A DNA stretch of 64,000 bases from Hydrogenophaga sp. (GCF_030656115.1 NZ_JAUSOO010000080.1:62001-126000), one strand, 5' to 3'. Shown: positions 21,995 through 30,974, counted from the stretch's first letter. The notes: generated by a model not told the origin, from the sequence alone. Numbers and translations: made by a program.

Positions 21995-23292
21995 ATCTGT
22001 TTTCACCCTTCGCGATGACGGTCTACCTGATCATCGCCCTGAGCCTCATGGGGCTGCCGATCGGCCTGTCCATGCTGGCGAGCTCCATCATGTACCTGTT
22101 CATCACCGGGCAGGACATGGGCATCGCCGCCGAGCAGTTGCTTCAAGGCCTGAACAACTCCTACACCCTGCTCGCGATCCCGCTGTTCATCCTCGCAGCC
22201 GAGATCATGAACATGGGCTCGCTGACCGACAAGTTATTGGGTTTTTGCAACGCCATCGTCGGGCGGTTCCGCGGCGGTCTGGGCCATGTGAACATCCTGT
22301 CCTCGCTGATTTTTTCGGGCATGTCGGGCTCGGCCATTGCCGACGCCGCCGGCGTGGGCCGCATGGTCATCAGCATGATGACGCGCGGCGGCCGCTACAC
22401 CCCCGCCTACGCTGCCGCCGTCACCGCCGCATCGGCCGTCATCGGCCCCATCATCCCGCCGTCGATCCCGCTGGTGCTCTACGGCCTGATCTCCGACGCC
22501 TCCATCGGCTTCCTGTTCATGGCCGGCATCGTGCCCGGCCTGCTGCTGGGCGTGGTGCTGATGGCCATGAACGCCTACCTGGCTCGGGTGCGCAATTTCC
22601 CGGTCGAAGAAGCCGTGCCGCTGCGCGAGCTGCCGGGCATCACCTTCCGCGCCCTGCCCGCGCTGATGATGCCGGTGGTGCTGCTGGGCGGCATCTACAG
22701 CGGCGTGATGACGCCCACCGAAGCCGCCGCCGTGGCCGCACTCTATGCGCTGGTGATCTCTGCCGTGCTCTACCGCTCGGTCACGCTCAAGGGCGCCTAC
22801 GGCGCGCTGCTCTCCAGTGGCCGCTCCATGGCCACCATCGGCATCCTGATCTCGGGCGCCCTGGTGTTCAACTACGTCGTCACGCGCGAAAACATCCCAG
22901 TCACCGTGAGCCAGTTGCTCGTCGCGATGGACCTCAGCCCCATGGGCTTCCTGCTGATGGTCAATGTGATCCTGCTGGTGCTGGGCGCGCTGCTCGAAGG
23001 CGGCACCATCCTGCTGGTGATCGTGCCCATCCTGATTCCCACGGCCAAGCTGCTGGGCATCGACATGGTGCACTTCGGCATCGTCGTCACGGTCAACCTG
23101 ATGATCGGCCTGATCACCCCGCCCTACGGCCTGCTGCTGTTCATCATGGGCAACATCACCGGCGAGTCCATCAAGAGCATCGTGCGCGAGACCCTGCCCT
23201 TCCTCGCGGTCATGCTGGGCGCGCTGCTGTTCATCACCTACGTGCCCGACGCCGTGCTCTGGCTGCCCCGCCTGTTTGGCTACCAAGGCTGA
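21991..23292 (+). CDS. dctM: TRAP transporter large permease (DctM)
   Basis: A 433-aa protein with about twelve helices. I use ATG 21991, overlapping the DctQ stop. It shows the DctM blocks LLQGLNNSYTLLAIPLFILA (helix 2 region), FSGMSGSAIADAAGVGRMVI, VIGPIIPPSIPLVLYG and GVMTPTEAAAVAALYAL, and a C-terminal NLMIGLITPPYGLLLFIMGN. This is the ion-coupled channel subunit. The substrate is presumably set by the DctP receptor. Confidence 0.95.
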   Translation: MNLFSPFAMTVYLIIALSLMGLPIGLSMLASSIMYLFITGQDMGIAAEQLLQGLNNSYTLLAIPLFILAAEIMNMGSLTDKLLGFCNAIVGRFRGGLGHVNILSSLIFSGMSGSAIADAAGVGRMVISMMTRGGRYTPAYAAAVTAASAVIGPIIPPSIPLVLYGLISDASIGFLFMAGIVPGLLLGVVLMAMNAYLARVRNFPVEEAVPLRELPGITFRALPALMMPVVLLGGIYSGVMTPTEAAAVAALYALVISAVLYRSVTLKGAYGALLSSGRSMATIGILISGALVFNYVVTRENIPVTVSQLLVAMDLSPMGFLLMVNVILLVLGALLEGGTILLVIVPILIPTAKLLGIDMVHFGIVVTVNLMIGLITPPYGLLLFIMGNITGESIKSIVRETLPFLAVMLGALLFITYVPDAVLWLPRLFGYQG

Positions 23293-23314
23293 CCCCTCTG
23301 ACCGGAACCCTCCC

Positions 23315-24250
23315 ATGATCCACACCGACATCCAACGTTTCCTCACAGACTGGGACGCCGCCTGGTCCACCCTGCCACCGGGTGCCGGCCCGACCGGGCG
23401 CCGCGCCCATTTCGAAGCCGTTGCGGCCCGCATGCGGGAGCCCCATCCCCCCGGCATCACCACCCAGGAACACGGGGTCGAGGTGCCCGAGACCGGCCAG
23501 CCGGTGCGCGTGCGGGTGTTCCGCCCCGAGGCATCCAGCGGCCCTGTGCCGGCCCTGGTGTACATGCACGGCGGCGCCTGGATGCAAGGCAGCCCCGAAA
23601 CCCACTGGGACATCACCGCTGGCCTGGCGGCGGCCAACCAGCAGATCGTGATCAGCATCGACTACGCGCTGGCGCCCGAAAGGCCGTTCCCCAACGCCTT
23701 GCACGACACCGTGGCGGTGGTGCGCTGGGCCCAGGACCAGGCGCCCACGCTCGGCATCCGCCCCGATGCGATCGCCATCGGCGGTGACAGCGCGGGCGGC
23801 AACCTGGCCGCCGCCGCCACCCTGGTGCTGCGCGGCACACCGCACGCCCCGTGCGCCCAACTGCTGGTGTATCCGGCGGTGTCCTTCAACACCGACCGCC
23901 CCTCGCACACTGAAAACGCCAACGGCCCGCTGGTCACGGTGGCGTCCATGGCGGCGGTCAACGCCATGTACTGCCCCAACCCGGCCGACTTGCTCACGCC
24001 GCTGGCCGCACCGCTGCTGGCCCAGAGCCATGCCGGTCTGCCGCCAGCGTTCATCGCGGTCGCGCAATACGACCCGCTGCGCGACGAAGGCATTGCCTAC
24101 GCCGAAGCCTTGCAGGCCGCCGGTGTGCCGGTCCACCTGGACCGGGGCGAGGGTCTGATCCACGGCTACTTGCGCGCCAAGGCCTATTGCGAACCGGTGC
24201 AGACCCGTTTTGCACACATGGCCGCCTGGCTGAAATCCACGGCAGGCTGA
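23315..24250 (+). CDS. Alpha/beta hydrolase, hormone-sensitive-lipase type
   Basis: A 311-aa cytoplasmic esterase-like protein. It has the oxyanion motif HGGAWMQG (about residue 88), the nucleophile elbow GGDSAGGNLA (about 159-168), a catalytic Asp in AQYDPLRDEG and a His in GEGLIHGYLR. All three catalytic positions are present, so it should be active on short acyl or aryl esters. It starts at ATG 23315, 22 bases after DctM. In this operon it may release hydroaromatic acids from esters, for example depsides of quinate or shikimate; that is an inference from context, not from sequence. Confidence 0.88.
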   Translation: MIHTDIQRFLTDWDAAWSTLPPGAGPTGRRAHFEAVAARMREPHPPGITTQEHGVEVPETGQPVRVRVFRPEASSGPVPALVYMHGGAWMQGSPETHWDITAGLAAANQQIVISIDYALAPERPFPNALHDTVAVVRWAQDQAPTLGIRPDAIAIGGDSAGGNLAAAATLVLRGTPHAPCAQLLVYPAVSFNTDRPSHTENANGPLVTVASMAAVNAMYCPNPADLLTPLAAPLLAQSHAGLPPAFIAVAQYDPLRDEGIAYAEALQAAGVPVHLDRGEGLIHGYLRAKAYCEPVQTRFAHMAAWLKSTAG

Positions 24251-24255
24251 GCGCC

Positions 24256-24723
24256 ATGTCTGCCCCCGTGCCGCCGCGTTTGCGCTACGTGTTCACCCTC
24301 GTGGCGCGCATCGGTGCCATCGGCCTGGGTGGCCCTGGCCCGCTGGGCGAGCGCCAGCACATTCCCATCGAAGGTGGCGAAGTCACGGGCCCGGCGCTGC
24401 AAGGCCGCATCCGCCCCGGCGGATCGGACTGGGCGCTGTTGCGTGCCGACGGGACTTCGGTCATCGACGCACGCTACACGCTGGAAGCCGCCGACGGTGC
24501 GCTGATTTATGTGCAAAGCCGCGGCCTGCGCGTGTCTTCGCCCGAGATCCTGGCGTTGATGCGCGCCGGCCAGCCCGTCGACCCCAGCGCGGTGTACTTT
24601 CGGGCTGCCCCGCACTTTGAGGCACCCGACGGCCCGCACGGGTGGCTCAACCACCACCTGTTTGTGGCCACGCTGGAACGCCAGGCCACCGCTGTGCGGC
24701 TCCAGGTCTTTCAGGTCGAATAA
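24256..24723 (+). CDS. DUF3237-family protein
   Basis: A 155-aa cytoplasmic protein that matches the DUF3237 pattern: RLRYVFTLVARIG at the start, GERQHIPIEGGEVTGPALQG, GGSDWALLRADGTSVIDARY, and the final WLNHHLFVATLERQATAVRL. The family folds as a small beta-barrel (a lipocalin/AOC-like shape) with no settled function, and is often found beside catabolic and lyase genes. It follows the hydrolase by five bases and precedes aroQ, so it is co-expressed with the hydroaromatic enzymes. A role in that pathway is likely, for example as an isomerase or carrier. Confidence 0.82.
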   Translation: MSAPVPPRLRYVFTLVARIGAIGLGGPGPLGERQHIPIEGGEVTGPALQGRIRPGGSDWALLRADGTSVIDARYTLEAADGALIYVQSRGLRVSSPEILALMRAGQPVDPSAVYFRAAPHFEAPDGPHGWLNHHLFVATLERQATAVRLQVFQVE

Positions 24724-24757
24724 GCTCCCGAACCTCTCACTGCATTTGGAACACACC

Positions 24758-25234
24758 ATGAAAAAAATCCTCATCCTCAACGGCCCCAACCTCAACCTGC
24801 TGGGCACCCGCGAACCTGCGCAATACGGCTACACCACGCTCTCAGACGTGGAGGGCTTTTGCAAGTTGCACGGCGAGAAGATCGGCTACGAAGTGGAGTG
24901 TTTTCAGAGCAACTGGGAAGGTGCGTTACTGGACAAAATCCATGCGTACGGTCAGCTCTACAAAGCTGACGAGGTGTTGGGCGTGGTGTTCAACCCCGGC
25001 GCACTGACCCACACCTCGATTGCCTTGTACGACGCGATCAAAGGCGTTGAACCCATGCCGGTGATCGAGTGCCACATCTCCAACGTGCACACCCGCGAAG
25101 CCTTCCGGCACCACTCCTGGGTATCGCCCGCAGCGGCCGGTATCGTGGTCGGTTTCGGCGTAGACGGCTACCTGATCGCCATGGACGGTCTGGTGCGCAA
25201 GTTCACCCAGACGTCGGCCAGACAACAGCACTGA
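24758..25234 (+). CDS. aroQ: Type II 3-dehydroquinate dehydratase
   Basis: A 158-aa enzyme that removes water from 3-dehydroquinate to give 3-dehydroshikimate. It opens with ILILNGPNLNLLGTREPAQY, the family signature, with the flexible-loop Arg and catalytic Tyr (R19 and Y24 here). It continues FQSNWEGALLDKIH, NPGALTHTSIAL, and HISNVHTREAFRHHS with the catalytic His and Ser/Arg contacts. The forms used in quinate breakdown and in biosynthesis are alike; its operon partners point to a catabolic role. Start ATG 24758. Confidence 0.93.
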   Translation: MKKILILNGPNLNLLGTREPAQYGYTTLSDVEGFCKLHGEKIGYEVECFQSNWEGALLDKIHAYGQLYKADEVLGVVFNPGALTHTSIALYDAIKGVEPMPVIECHISNVHTREAFRHHSWVSPAAAGIVVGFGVDGYLIAMDGLVRKFTQTSARQQH

Positions 25235-25333
25235 TCCGGCGACCGTCAGGCTGCGTCTGATGCCGTTCCGTTGGGGCCGGCAGGGGGCGGTTTTGCCTGT
25301 CGCCAGTCGAATCCCCCTTGAAAGACCCCGACC

Positions 25334-26167
25334 ATGATCACCGGCCACACCGAACTCATCGCCCACATTGGCTTCCCGACGCACACCTTCAAGTCGCCGA
25401 TGATCTACAACCCCTTTTTCGAAAAAGAGGGGATCAACGCGGTCGTGGTCCCGTTCGGCTGCAAACCCGAGCACTACCCGGCGCTGCTCAAGGCGGTCTT
25501 CAGCCTCACCAACATCCGCGGCGCGCTCATCACCATGCCGCACAAGGTGGTGACCGTGGGTTTGCTGGACGAGGTAACGCCCACCGTGAACGTCGCCGGG
25601 GCCTGCAATGCGGTCAAGCGCCTGCCCGACGGCCGTCTGGTGGGCGACATGTTTGACGGTGCGGGCTTTGTGCGCGGCGTCATGCGCAAGGGACTGCAGC
25701 TCGACGGCGCGCGCGCGCTGGTGGTGGGCTGCGGCGGGGTGGGCTGCGCCATTGCCGCCTCGCTGGCGGGTTCGGGCATCGCAGCAATCGGCCTTTTTGA
25801 TGTCAACACCGCGTCGGCCGAAGCCCTGGGCCGGCGCATCCGAGACAACTACCCGGCCATCCAGGTCAGCACGGGCAGCAACGACCCGGCGGGTTACAAC
25901 CTCGTGGTCAACGCCACCCCCATGGGCATGAACGAAGGCGACCCATTGCCACTCGACGTGTCGCGCCTCGACCCACGCACCTTCGTCGGTGAAGTGGTGA
26001 TGCGTACCGAAATGACCGCCTTCCTCAGCGCGGCCCAAGCCAGGGGCTGTCCCATACAGGTGGGTTCAGACATGCTGTTTGAACAGATTCCCGCCTACCT
26101 GGAATACTTCGGTTTCCCCACCACCACCGCCGAGGTGCTGCGCTCGGTGGCTCGGCTGAGCTACTGA
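25334..26167 (+). CDS. Shikimate/quinate dehydrogenase-family protein (catabolic type)
   Basis: A 277-aa member of the shikimate dehydrogenase family that differs from the biosynthetic AroE at 7823. The substrate motif is FPTHTFKSP (not HSKSP), the lysine motif is LITMPHK (K71), and the Asp lies in MFDGAG (D108); N92 is kept. The nucleotide loop GCGGVGCA has no NRS motif (LFDVNTAS follows), suggesting NAD+ rather than NADP. Such proteins oxidise shikimate or quinate in catabolic clusters. It is the last gene of the operon, 99 bases after aroQ. Oxidation of shikimate would feed 3-dehydroshikimate to the dehydratase at 29024. Confidence 0.85.
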   Translation: MITGHTELIAHIGFPTHTFKSPMIYNPFFEKEGINAVVVPFGCKPEHYPALLKAVFSLTNIRGALITMPHKVVTVGLLDEVTPTVNVAGACNAVKRLPDGRLVGDMFDGAGFVRGVMRKGLQLDGARALVVGCGGVGCAIAASLAGSGIAAIGLFDVNTASAEALGRRIRDNYPAIQVSTGSNDPAGYNLVVNATPMGMNEGDPLPLDVSRLDPRTFVGEVVMRTEMTAFLSAAQARGCPIQVGSDMLFEQIPAYLEYFGFPTTTAEVLRSVARLSY

Positions 26168-26202
26168 TGGCGCGGTCCTGGTTGTCCGCCCCCCCAGCAA
26201 CA

Positions 26203-26231
26203 GGCCAAGAATGGCCGTTCCGAGGTGGAAC
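26203..26231. terminator. Two tandem short hairpins between converging genes
   Basis: GGCCA-AGAA-TGGCC (26203-26216) directly followed by GTTCC-GAGGT-GGAAC (26217-26231), in the 75-bp gap between the shikimate-dehydrogenase-family gene and the converging LysR gene. There is no T-tract. They may serve as a weak terminator or mRNA end protector. Confidence 0.35.
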
Positions 26232-26242
26232 CTGCGTGCCGT

Positions 26243-27199
26243 TCAGGCTGGAGACGGCCCGCTGCAGTGGCGCAGCGCGGCCTGCAGCATGTCGACAAAC
26301 GCGCGTGTTTTCGCGGGCATGAGCTTGCGCCCCGGGTACACCGCCCAGGCCGTACTGGTGGGCAAATGCCAGCCGCACAACACGCGTCGCAGTGCGCCGG
26401 CGCGCACATCGGCGGTCGCAAAATGATCGGGCACAGCGGCAATGCCGGCACCGGCGCGGGCCAGACGGATCAGCATCTCGGGTGAATTGGCGGTGACACG
26501 CCCAGCGGGCACACCGCTCCAGCGCTGTTCGCCCTGCACCAGCATCCAGCCCGCCGGTTCGCCGTTGCCTCGCATCAACCGCACCGCCGTATGTCGGGTC
26601 AGCTCGTCAGGGGTCTGCGGGTCGCCGTGTTCGGCCAGGTAGCCGGACGAGGCATACAGGCCGTGGGTGAACACCGCCAGCTTGCTCGCCACCAAGAGCG
26701 CGTCGTCGGGCAGATCGCCCATGCGCACCGCCACATCAAAACCCTCACCCAACAGATCCACCCGCCGGGGCGACAGGTCCAGCTCCAGCGAAATGGCGGG
26801 GTGCAACGCCAGAAAAGCGGCCAGACTGTCCACCAGCACCAGGTTGGCAAAGTCGCTCGGCATCGACACGCGCAGCCGCCCGCTGGGCGCGGCCTGGCGC
26901 TGCTCGCGCAACGCGCTCACGGCGTCCAGCTCGGCCACCACCTGGCGCGCGTGCTCCAGCAGTTGCAGGCCAAATTCGGTCACGGTTTGCCGCCGGGTGG
27001 TGCGCAGCAGCAAGCGCTCGCCCATGCGCTGCTCCAGCGCTGCCAAGCGGCGCGACACGGTGGATTTGGGCAAGCCCAGCCGTTCGGCCGCGCGGCTGAA
27101 ACTGCCCAGCTCGGCCACCCGGGCAAAGATCAGCAGGTCGTTGGGATCGATGCCGATCTCGGCTTTTGATTGTTCCATCATGACAACAATCATATCCAT
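26243..27199 (-). CDS. LysR-family transcriptional regulator
   Basis: A 318-aa protein (312 if the second ATG at 27181 is used). It has the LysR winged-helix at residues 19-75 (DLLIFARVAELGSFSRAAER, LGLPKSTVSRRLAALEQRMG, ERLLLRTTRRQTVTEFG) and a substrate domain of the CrgA/AaeR-like subgroup (RVSMPSDFANLVLVDSLAAF, SPRRVDLLGEGFDVAVRMGD). It is divergent from the azoreductase gene with 73 bases between them, the classic LysR arrangement. It therefore probably controls azoR and perhaps pirin in response to a quinone or azo compound; the regulated set is inference. Confidence 0.92.
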   Translation of the reverse strand: MDMIVVMMEQSKAEIGIDPNDLLIFARVAELGSFSRAAERLGLPKSTVSRRLAALEQRMGERLLLRTTRRQTVTEFGLQLLEHARQVVAELDAVSALREQRQAAPSGRLRVSMPSDFANLVLVDSLAAFLALHPAISLELDLSPRRVDLLGEGFDVAVRMGDLPDDALLVASKLAVFTHGLYASSGYLAEHGDPQTPDELTRHTAVRLMRGNGEPAGWMLVQGEQRWSGVPAGRVTANSPEMLIRLARAGAGIAAVPDHFATADVRAGALRRVLCGWHLPTSTAWAVYPGRKLMPAKTRAFVDMLQAALRHCSGPSPA

Positions 27200-27272
27200 T
27201 TCAAGGGATTTTCAAGTTGATTGATGCTCCTTAAAGTCACCCCATCGACCCAACCCCTTCAAAGAAATCACC

Positions 27273-27872
27273 ATGAACATCCTGCAAATCAACGCCAGTG
27301 CCCGCCGCGAAGGCGCCAACTCCACCCAAGTCGCCAACCGCGTGGTGGAGCGCCTGCAAGCGGCCAACCCCGCCGCCACGCTCACCCTGCGCGATCTGGC
27401 CGTGACGCCGCACCCGGTGCTGGACGAAGCCGCCCTGGGCGCCCTGTTCACCCCGGCCGAGCAGCGCACCGCCGAACAAGCCGCCCGCGTGGCGCTGGAC
27501 GACGCGCTGATCGCCGAGATCCAGGCGCACGACACCCTCGTGCTGGGCGTGCCCATGTACAACTTTGGCGTGCCGGTGCAGCTCAAGGCCTGGATCGACG
27601 CGATTGCCCGCGCCGGCACCACCTTCCGCTACACCGCGACCGGCCCCGAAGGTCTGCTCAAGGGCAAGACGGTGTATGTGGCCCTGGCGCGCGGCGGCCT
27701 GTACCGCGACACGCCCAACGACTCGCAGGTGCCGTACCTCAAGGCCGTGCTGGGCTTCCTGGGCATGACCGATGTGCGCTTTATCTACGCCGAAGGTCTG
27801 GCCATGGGCCCGGAAGCCGTTGCCAAGGGCTTTGCCCAAGCCGAAGCCGACCTGGAAGCCGCCCTGGCTTGA
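27273..27872 (+). CDS. azoR: FMN-dependent NADH-azoreductase / quinone reductase
   Basis: A 199-aa flavodoxin-like enzyme. It begins [20 protein letters not shown] (phosphate-binding loop for FMN), with [26 protein letters not shown] in its middle and ALARGGLY. AzoR-type enzymes reduce azo dyes and, more physiologically, quinones by two electrons with NADH, protecting against redox stress from aromatic breakdown. It is divergently transcribed from the LysR gene and followed by pirin, another quinone-related protein. A CCCGGC-GGC-GCCGGG hairpin (27926-27940) follows the stop and could reduce read-through. Confidence 0.93.
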   Translation: MNILQINASARREGANSTQVANRVVERLQAANPAATLTLRDLAVTPHPVLDEAALGALFTPAEQRTAEQAARVALDDALIAEIQAHDTLVLGVPMYNFGVPVQLKAWIDAIARAGTTFRYTATGPEGLLKGKTVYVALARGGLYRDTPNDSQVPYLKAVLGFLGMTDVRFIYAEGLAMGPEAVAKGFAQAEADLEAALA

Positions 27873-28024
27873 GGTTCGCCCCCGCCGTGCTGCGCGCGCC
27901 CTCTCCAAGGGGCAACGCGGTGCGGCCCGGCGGCGCCGGGACCAAAGCGCTCTGGGTTGGGGCGCTGCGCTTCGGAGATAGCTTCAAAGATATTCACCCA
28001 GCCCCATTTTACAAGGAGACTGCC

Positions 28025-28915
28025 ATGACCGCCGCCACCCTCACCGCCCCCAGCGTTCAGCAACCGCGCCGCGTGGAGCGGCTGATCGCGGGGCAGCCCA
28101 CGTCCGACGGCGCGGGCGTCAAGCTCACCCGCGTGCTCACGCAAGACCTGCAGCGCCGGCTGGACCCGTTCCTCATGCTCGATGCCTTTGGCAGCGACAA
28201 CCCCGACGACTACATCGCTGGCTTCCCGGACCACCCGCACCGCGGCTTCGAGACCATCACCTACATGATTGCGGGCCGCATGCTGCACCGCGACAGCGCA
28301 GGCCACGAAGGCCTGCTGGAAAACGGCGGCGTGCAGTGGATGACCGCCGGCAAAGGCGTGATCCACTCCGAAATTCCACAGCAGGAAGCGGGCGTGATGG
28401 AAGGCTTTCAGCTCTGGCTGAACCTGCCCGGGCGCGACAAGATGAACGCGCCCTGGTACCGCGATTTCAAAAACGCCGAGTTGCCGCGGTTCACCACGCC
28501 CGAGGGTGTGGGCGTGACCGTGATCGCGGGTGAAAGCCACGGCGTGGCCGGCGCCGTGACGCGCGAGACCACCGCGCCGGTCTACCTCGACCTGCATTTC
28601 CAGACCGGCGCCACCTTCGCTCAAGCGCTGCCCGCCACGCACAACGCCTTCGTGTACGTGTACCGCGGTGAAGTCACGGTGGGCGGTCAGCGCGTGCCAG
28701 CGCAGCGCATGGCCCTGCTGGCCAACGAGCCCGGCAGCGACGGCGTGGTAATCACAGCCAGCGCCGACGCCAAAGCCCTGCTCATCGCCGGGCGCCCGCT
28801 GAACGAGCCCATCGCGCAATACGGCCCGTTCGTCATGAACACCAAGGAAGAGATCTACCAGGCGCTGAACGATTTTCGCGACGGACGGCTGGGCGAGGAA
28901 AGCCATCGGGCCTGA
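28025..28915 (+). CDS. Pirin-family protein (quercetinase-like)
   Basis: A 296-aa bicupin protein. The N-terminal cupin has the metal-binding set FPDHPHRGFETITY (two His), HEGLLENGGVQWMTAGKGV-type block and HSEIPQ, matching bacterial pirin YhhW-like quercetinases. The C-terminal RPLNEPIAQYGPFVMNTKEE is the standard pirin end. Pirins bind Fe(II) or Cu(II), some open flavonols with dioxygen, others sense redox state. Start ATG 28025 is preceded by AAGGAG. It probably shares the azoR transcript, and a strong terminator follows. Confidence 0.93.
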   Translation: MTAATLTAPSVQQPRRVERLIAGQPTSDGAGVKLTRVLTQDLQRRLDPFLMLDAFGSDNPDDYIAGFPDHPHRGFETITYMIAGRMLHRDSAGHEGLLENGGVQWMTAGKGVIHSEIPQQEAGVMEGFQLWLNLPGRDKMNAPWYRDFKNAELPRFTTPEGVGVTVIAGESHGVAGAVTRETTAPVYLDLHFQTGATFAQALPATHNAFVYVYRGEVTVGGQRVPAQRMALLANEPGSDGVVITASADAKALLIAGRPLNEPIAQYGPFVMNTKEEIYQALNDFRDGRLGEESHRA

Positions 28916-28965
28916 ACCCGTTGAGTACCAAGGCCTACCAGAACCTGCAGAGGCAGCGCCCCCAA

Positions 28966-29008
28966 AAAGCAAAACCCCGCCCGAGATGCACAGGCGGGGT
29001 TTTGCTTT
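28966..29008. terminator. Bidirectional intrinsic terminator
   Basis: Long stem AAAGCAAAACCCCGCC (28966-28981) with exact complement GGCGGGGTTTTGCTTT (28993-29008) around an 11-base loop, containing A/T tracts on both sides. It sits between the pirin gene and the converging dehydroshikimate-dehydratase gene, so it can end both transcripts. Confidence 0.85.
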
Positions 29009-29023
29009 GGGGCACACCGTCGA

Positions 29024-29938
29024 TCAAACACCCACCGACTTCAGCCGCATCTGGTTGGGCAGCGGCACCGAGCTGCGCAGCACATCGTCGGCCAGCCACA
29101 GGGCCGATCGGCGGCCGCGTTCGGCCACCATGGGCAGCGGCATTTGCTGGTAGTCGTCGTTGAACACTTCAAAGCTGTAGTCGCCGGCGTAGCCCAGGCG
29201 GTCCAGCTTTTGCACCAGGTCCACCAGCTGCTCGCTGTGCACGCCTTCGCCCGGGAACACGCGGAAGGTGCGCGCGGTGGTCATGCGCTCTTCAAAGGTC
29301 TTGGTTTCCTGCCACATGAAGTCGGCCAGCTGCACCAGGAAGATCCTGGACGGGTCGAGGTAGTCGATCTCGTCCAGCGGCGTCTTGGCGGCAAAGATGT
29401 GGAACGAGTCCAGCCCCAGGCCCAGGTTGGGGCAGTCGGCGCGGCAGACCACGTCCCAGGCGGTGGTGAACTCGTTGATGGTGCGGCCCCACGACAGGCC
29501 TTCGTACGCGATCTTGATGCCCAGCGGCAGCGCCAGCATGGCCAGCTTGCGCAGATCGCGGGCGATGTGGTCGAGGTCTTGCGTGGCGTGGGCCGAGGTG
29601 CTTGAGCACGCCAGCAACACCTTGCAGCCCAACGCGGCAGACATCTCCAGCATGGCCTTGGCGATGTCCACCTTGTAGTGGTGCAGGTGGCCGCTCAGGC
29701 CTTCAAAGTCGCGCAGCACCTGAAAACCGGTGCCGCGCAGGCCGCTGGCCTTGACGGCGGCCACTGCAGCGTCGATACCGCCCGGATGGCCATTGATGTC
29801 GTTGGCTTTGAGCATGACCTGCGAGAAGCCCGCAGCCTTCATGGCGGCCAGCTTGGCTTCGAGCGGGCCGGCCAGGGTGATGGTGTCCATGCCGAAACCC
29901 TGTATGGCTTCGGCAATGGCGGCTTGGGTGGGCTTCAT
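29024..29938 (-). CDS. 3-dehydroshikimate dehydratase (AsbF/QuiC-like TIM barrel)
   Basis: A 304-aa sugar-phosphate isomerase/epimerase-like TIM barrel. Candidate metal ligands at the expected places are E146 (IAYEGLSW), D177 and H180 (LGLDSFH), Q203 (LVQLADF) and E257 (YSFEVFND). This set is typical of the AsbF/QuiC enzymes that dehydrate 3-dehydroshikimate to protocatechuate. Start ATG 29936-29938; the HPPD-like gene ends four bases upstream. In Pseudomonas QuiC1 both parts are one fused polypeptide; here they are two genes in the same order. The IclR gene and operator upstream fit control by a protocatechuate-pathway regulator. An isomerase role for another sugar acid is less likely. Confidence 0.82.
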   Translation of the reverse strand: MKPTQAAIAEAIQGFGMDTITLAGPLEAKLAAMKAAGFSQVMLKANDINGHPGGIDAAVAAVKASGLRGTGFQVLRDFEGLSGHLHHYKVDIAKAMLEMSAALGCKVLLACSSTSAHATQDLDHIARDLRKLAMLALPLGIKIAYEGLSWGRTINEFTTAWDVVCRADCPNLGLGLDSFHIFAAKTPLDEIDYLDPSRIFLVQLADFMWQETKTFEERMTTARTFRVFPGEGVHSEQLVDLVQKLDRLGYAGDYSFEVFNDDYQQMPLPMVAERGRRSALWLADDVLRSSVPLPNQMRLKSVGV

Positions 29939-29942
29939 GGAC

Positions 29943-30866
29943 TTACGCTCCCTGGTGCGGTTCGTTGTGCACCAGCTCAAACACCACCGAGCCCAGGTAG
30001 GTCTTGGTGATCGCGCCGCGCTGCTCGGTGTGGGCAGCGGGTGTTTCCACAAACTCCACACCCAGCGCGCGCAAAGCTGTCACGGCGGCCAGCACATCGG
30101 GCACACCCAGGCCAATGCGCTGAAGCTTTTCATCGGAGTCGTGCACGTTCACCTCGGGCTCCACCAGCTGCAGCATGAAGCGCTTGGCCGGGTCCAGCGC
30201 GGGGGTGCGCAGCAACGTGCCCTTGGGCATGATGCCAAAGCGCTGCTCGTCGGGAATCAGCTCGGTGCCAAACAGCTCGCTGTAAAACGCAATCCAGTCG
30301 TTGCTGCGCTCGGAGCCGATGTACTGCACCACGCCAAAAAAACCGATACCGGCGGTGGCGGCCGGGCGCTGGTCGACCGACGGAATGGGTACAAAGTCCA
30401 CGTCGTAAATGGAGAACTCTTTGTAGCGGTCCACGAAATAGATGCGGCTGCCACCCGCGCCGTGGATGGCCGGGATGTTGAGCTCCATCACCTCGGCGTG
30501 CGTGGTCACGGCCCAGGCGCCGCGCTCCAGCACATAGTGGTAGGCGGCACGGGCGTCGCGCACGCGCAGCGCCATGGCGGAAATGGAGGGCACATCGCTG
30601 CCGTGCGTGGCACCCCGGGCGTCGCTCGGATGGGCATTGACCACGATGTTCAGGTCGCCCTGGCGGTACAGCAGCACCTCGCGCGAGCGGTGGCGCGCCA
30701 CCGGGCGAAAGCCCATCATTTCCAGCACCTGGCCCAGCGCCTGCGGCTTGGTGGTGGCGTATTCAACGAACTCGATACCGTCAAGCCCCAGGGGGTTGGC
30801 GGCGTCGCTGAAAGAGGCTTGCAGGGGCTCGCGGGAAACCGTGGTGTTGAGCAGCAGATCACTCAT
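29943..30866 (-). CDS. HPPD-like (VOC) protein, partner of the dehydratase
   Basis: A 307-aa protein with two vicinal-oxygen-chelate halves. It resembles 4-hydroxyphenylpyruvate dioxygenase (GLDGIEFVEYATTKPQALGQ, then a RYKEFSIYDVDFVPIPS linker and a closing VVFELVHN). The metal positions look eroded: the first His is missing (GIGFFGVVQYI where HPPD has a D-H pair), the second is Arg (LQRIGLGV, R250), and only the Glu (E297) is retained. It therefore is probably not a dioxygenase. It matches the non-catalytic C-terminal part of fused QuiC1 dehydratases. First gene of the minus-strand operon; ATG 30864-30866 with GGAG upstream. Confidence 0.75.
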   Translation of the reverse strand: MSDLLLNTTVSREPLQASFSDAANPLGLDGIEFVEYATTKPQALGQVLEMMGFRPVARHRSREVLLYRQGDLNIVVNAHPSDARGATHGSDVPSISAMALRVRDARAAYHYVLERGAWAVTTHAEVMELNIPAIHGAGGSRIYFVDRYKEFSIYDVDFVPIPSVDQRPAATAGIGFFGVVQYIGSERSNDWIAFYSELFGTELIPDEQRFGIMPKGTLLRTPALDPAKRFMLQLVEPEVNVHDSDEKLQRIGLGVPDVLAAVTALRALGVEFVETPAAHTEQRGAITKTYLGSVVFELVHNEPHQGA

Positions 30867-30974
30867 GAAAATGTCTCCGGGTGAGAAAGCGCCCAGCCGC
30901 TGTCGAACCTGCGTGGCGCGCTGCAAACTGTAGGGGCTGCGCTGCCCCGCCCCACACCCCAGCCCCCTCAAGTT

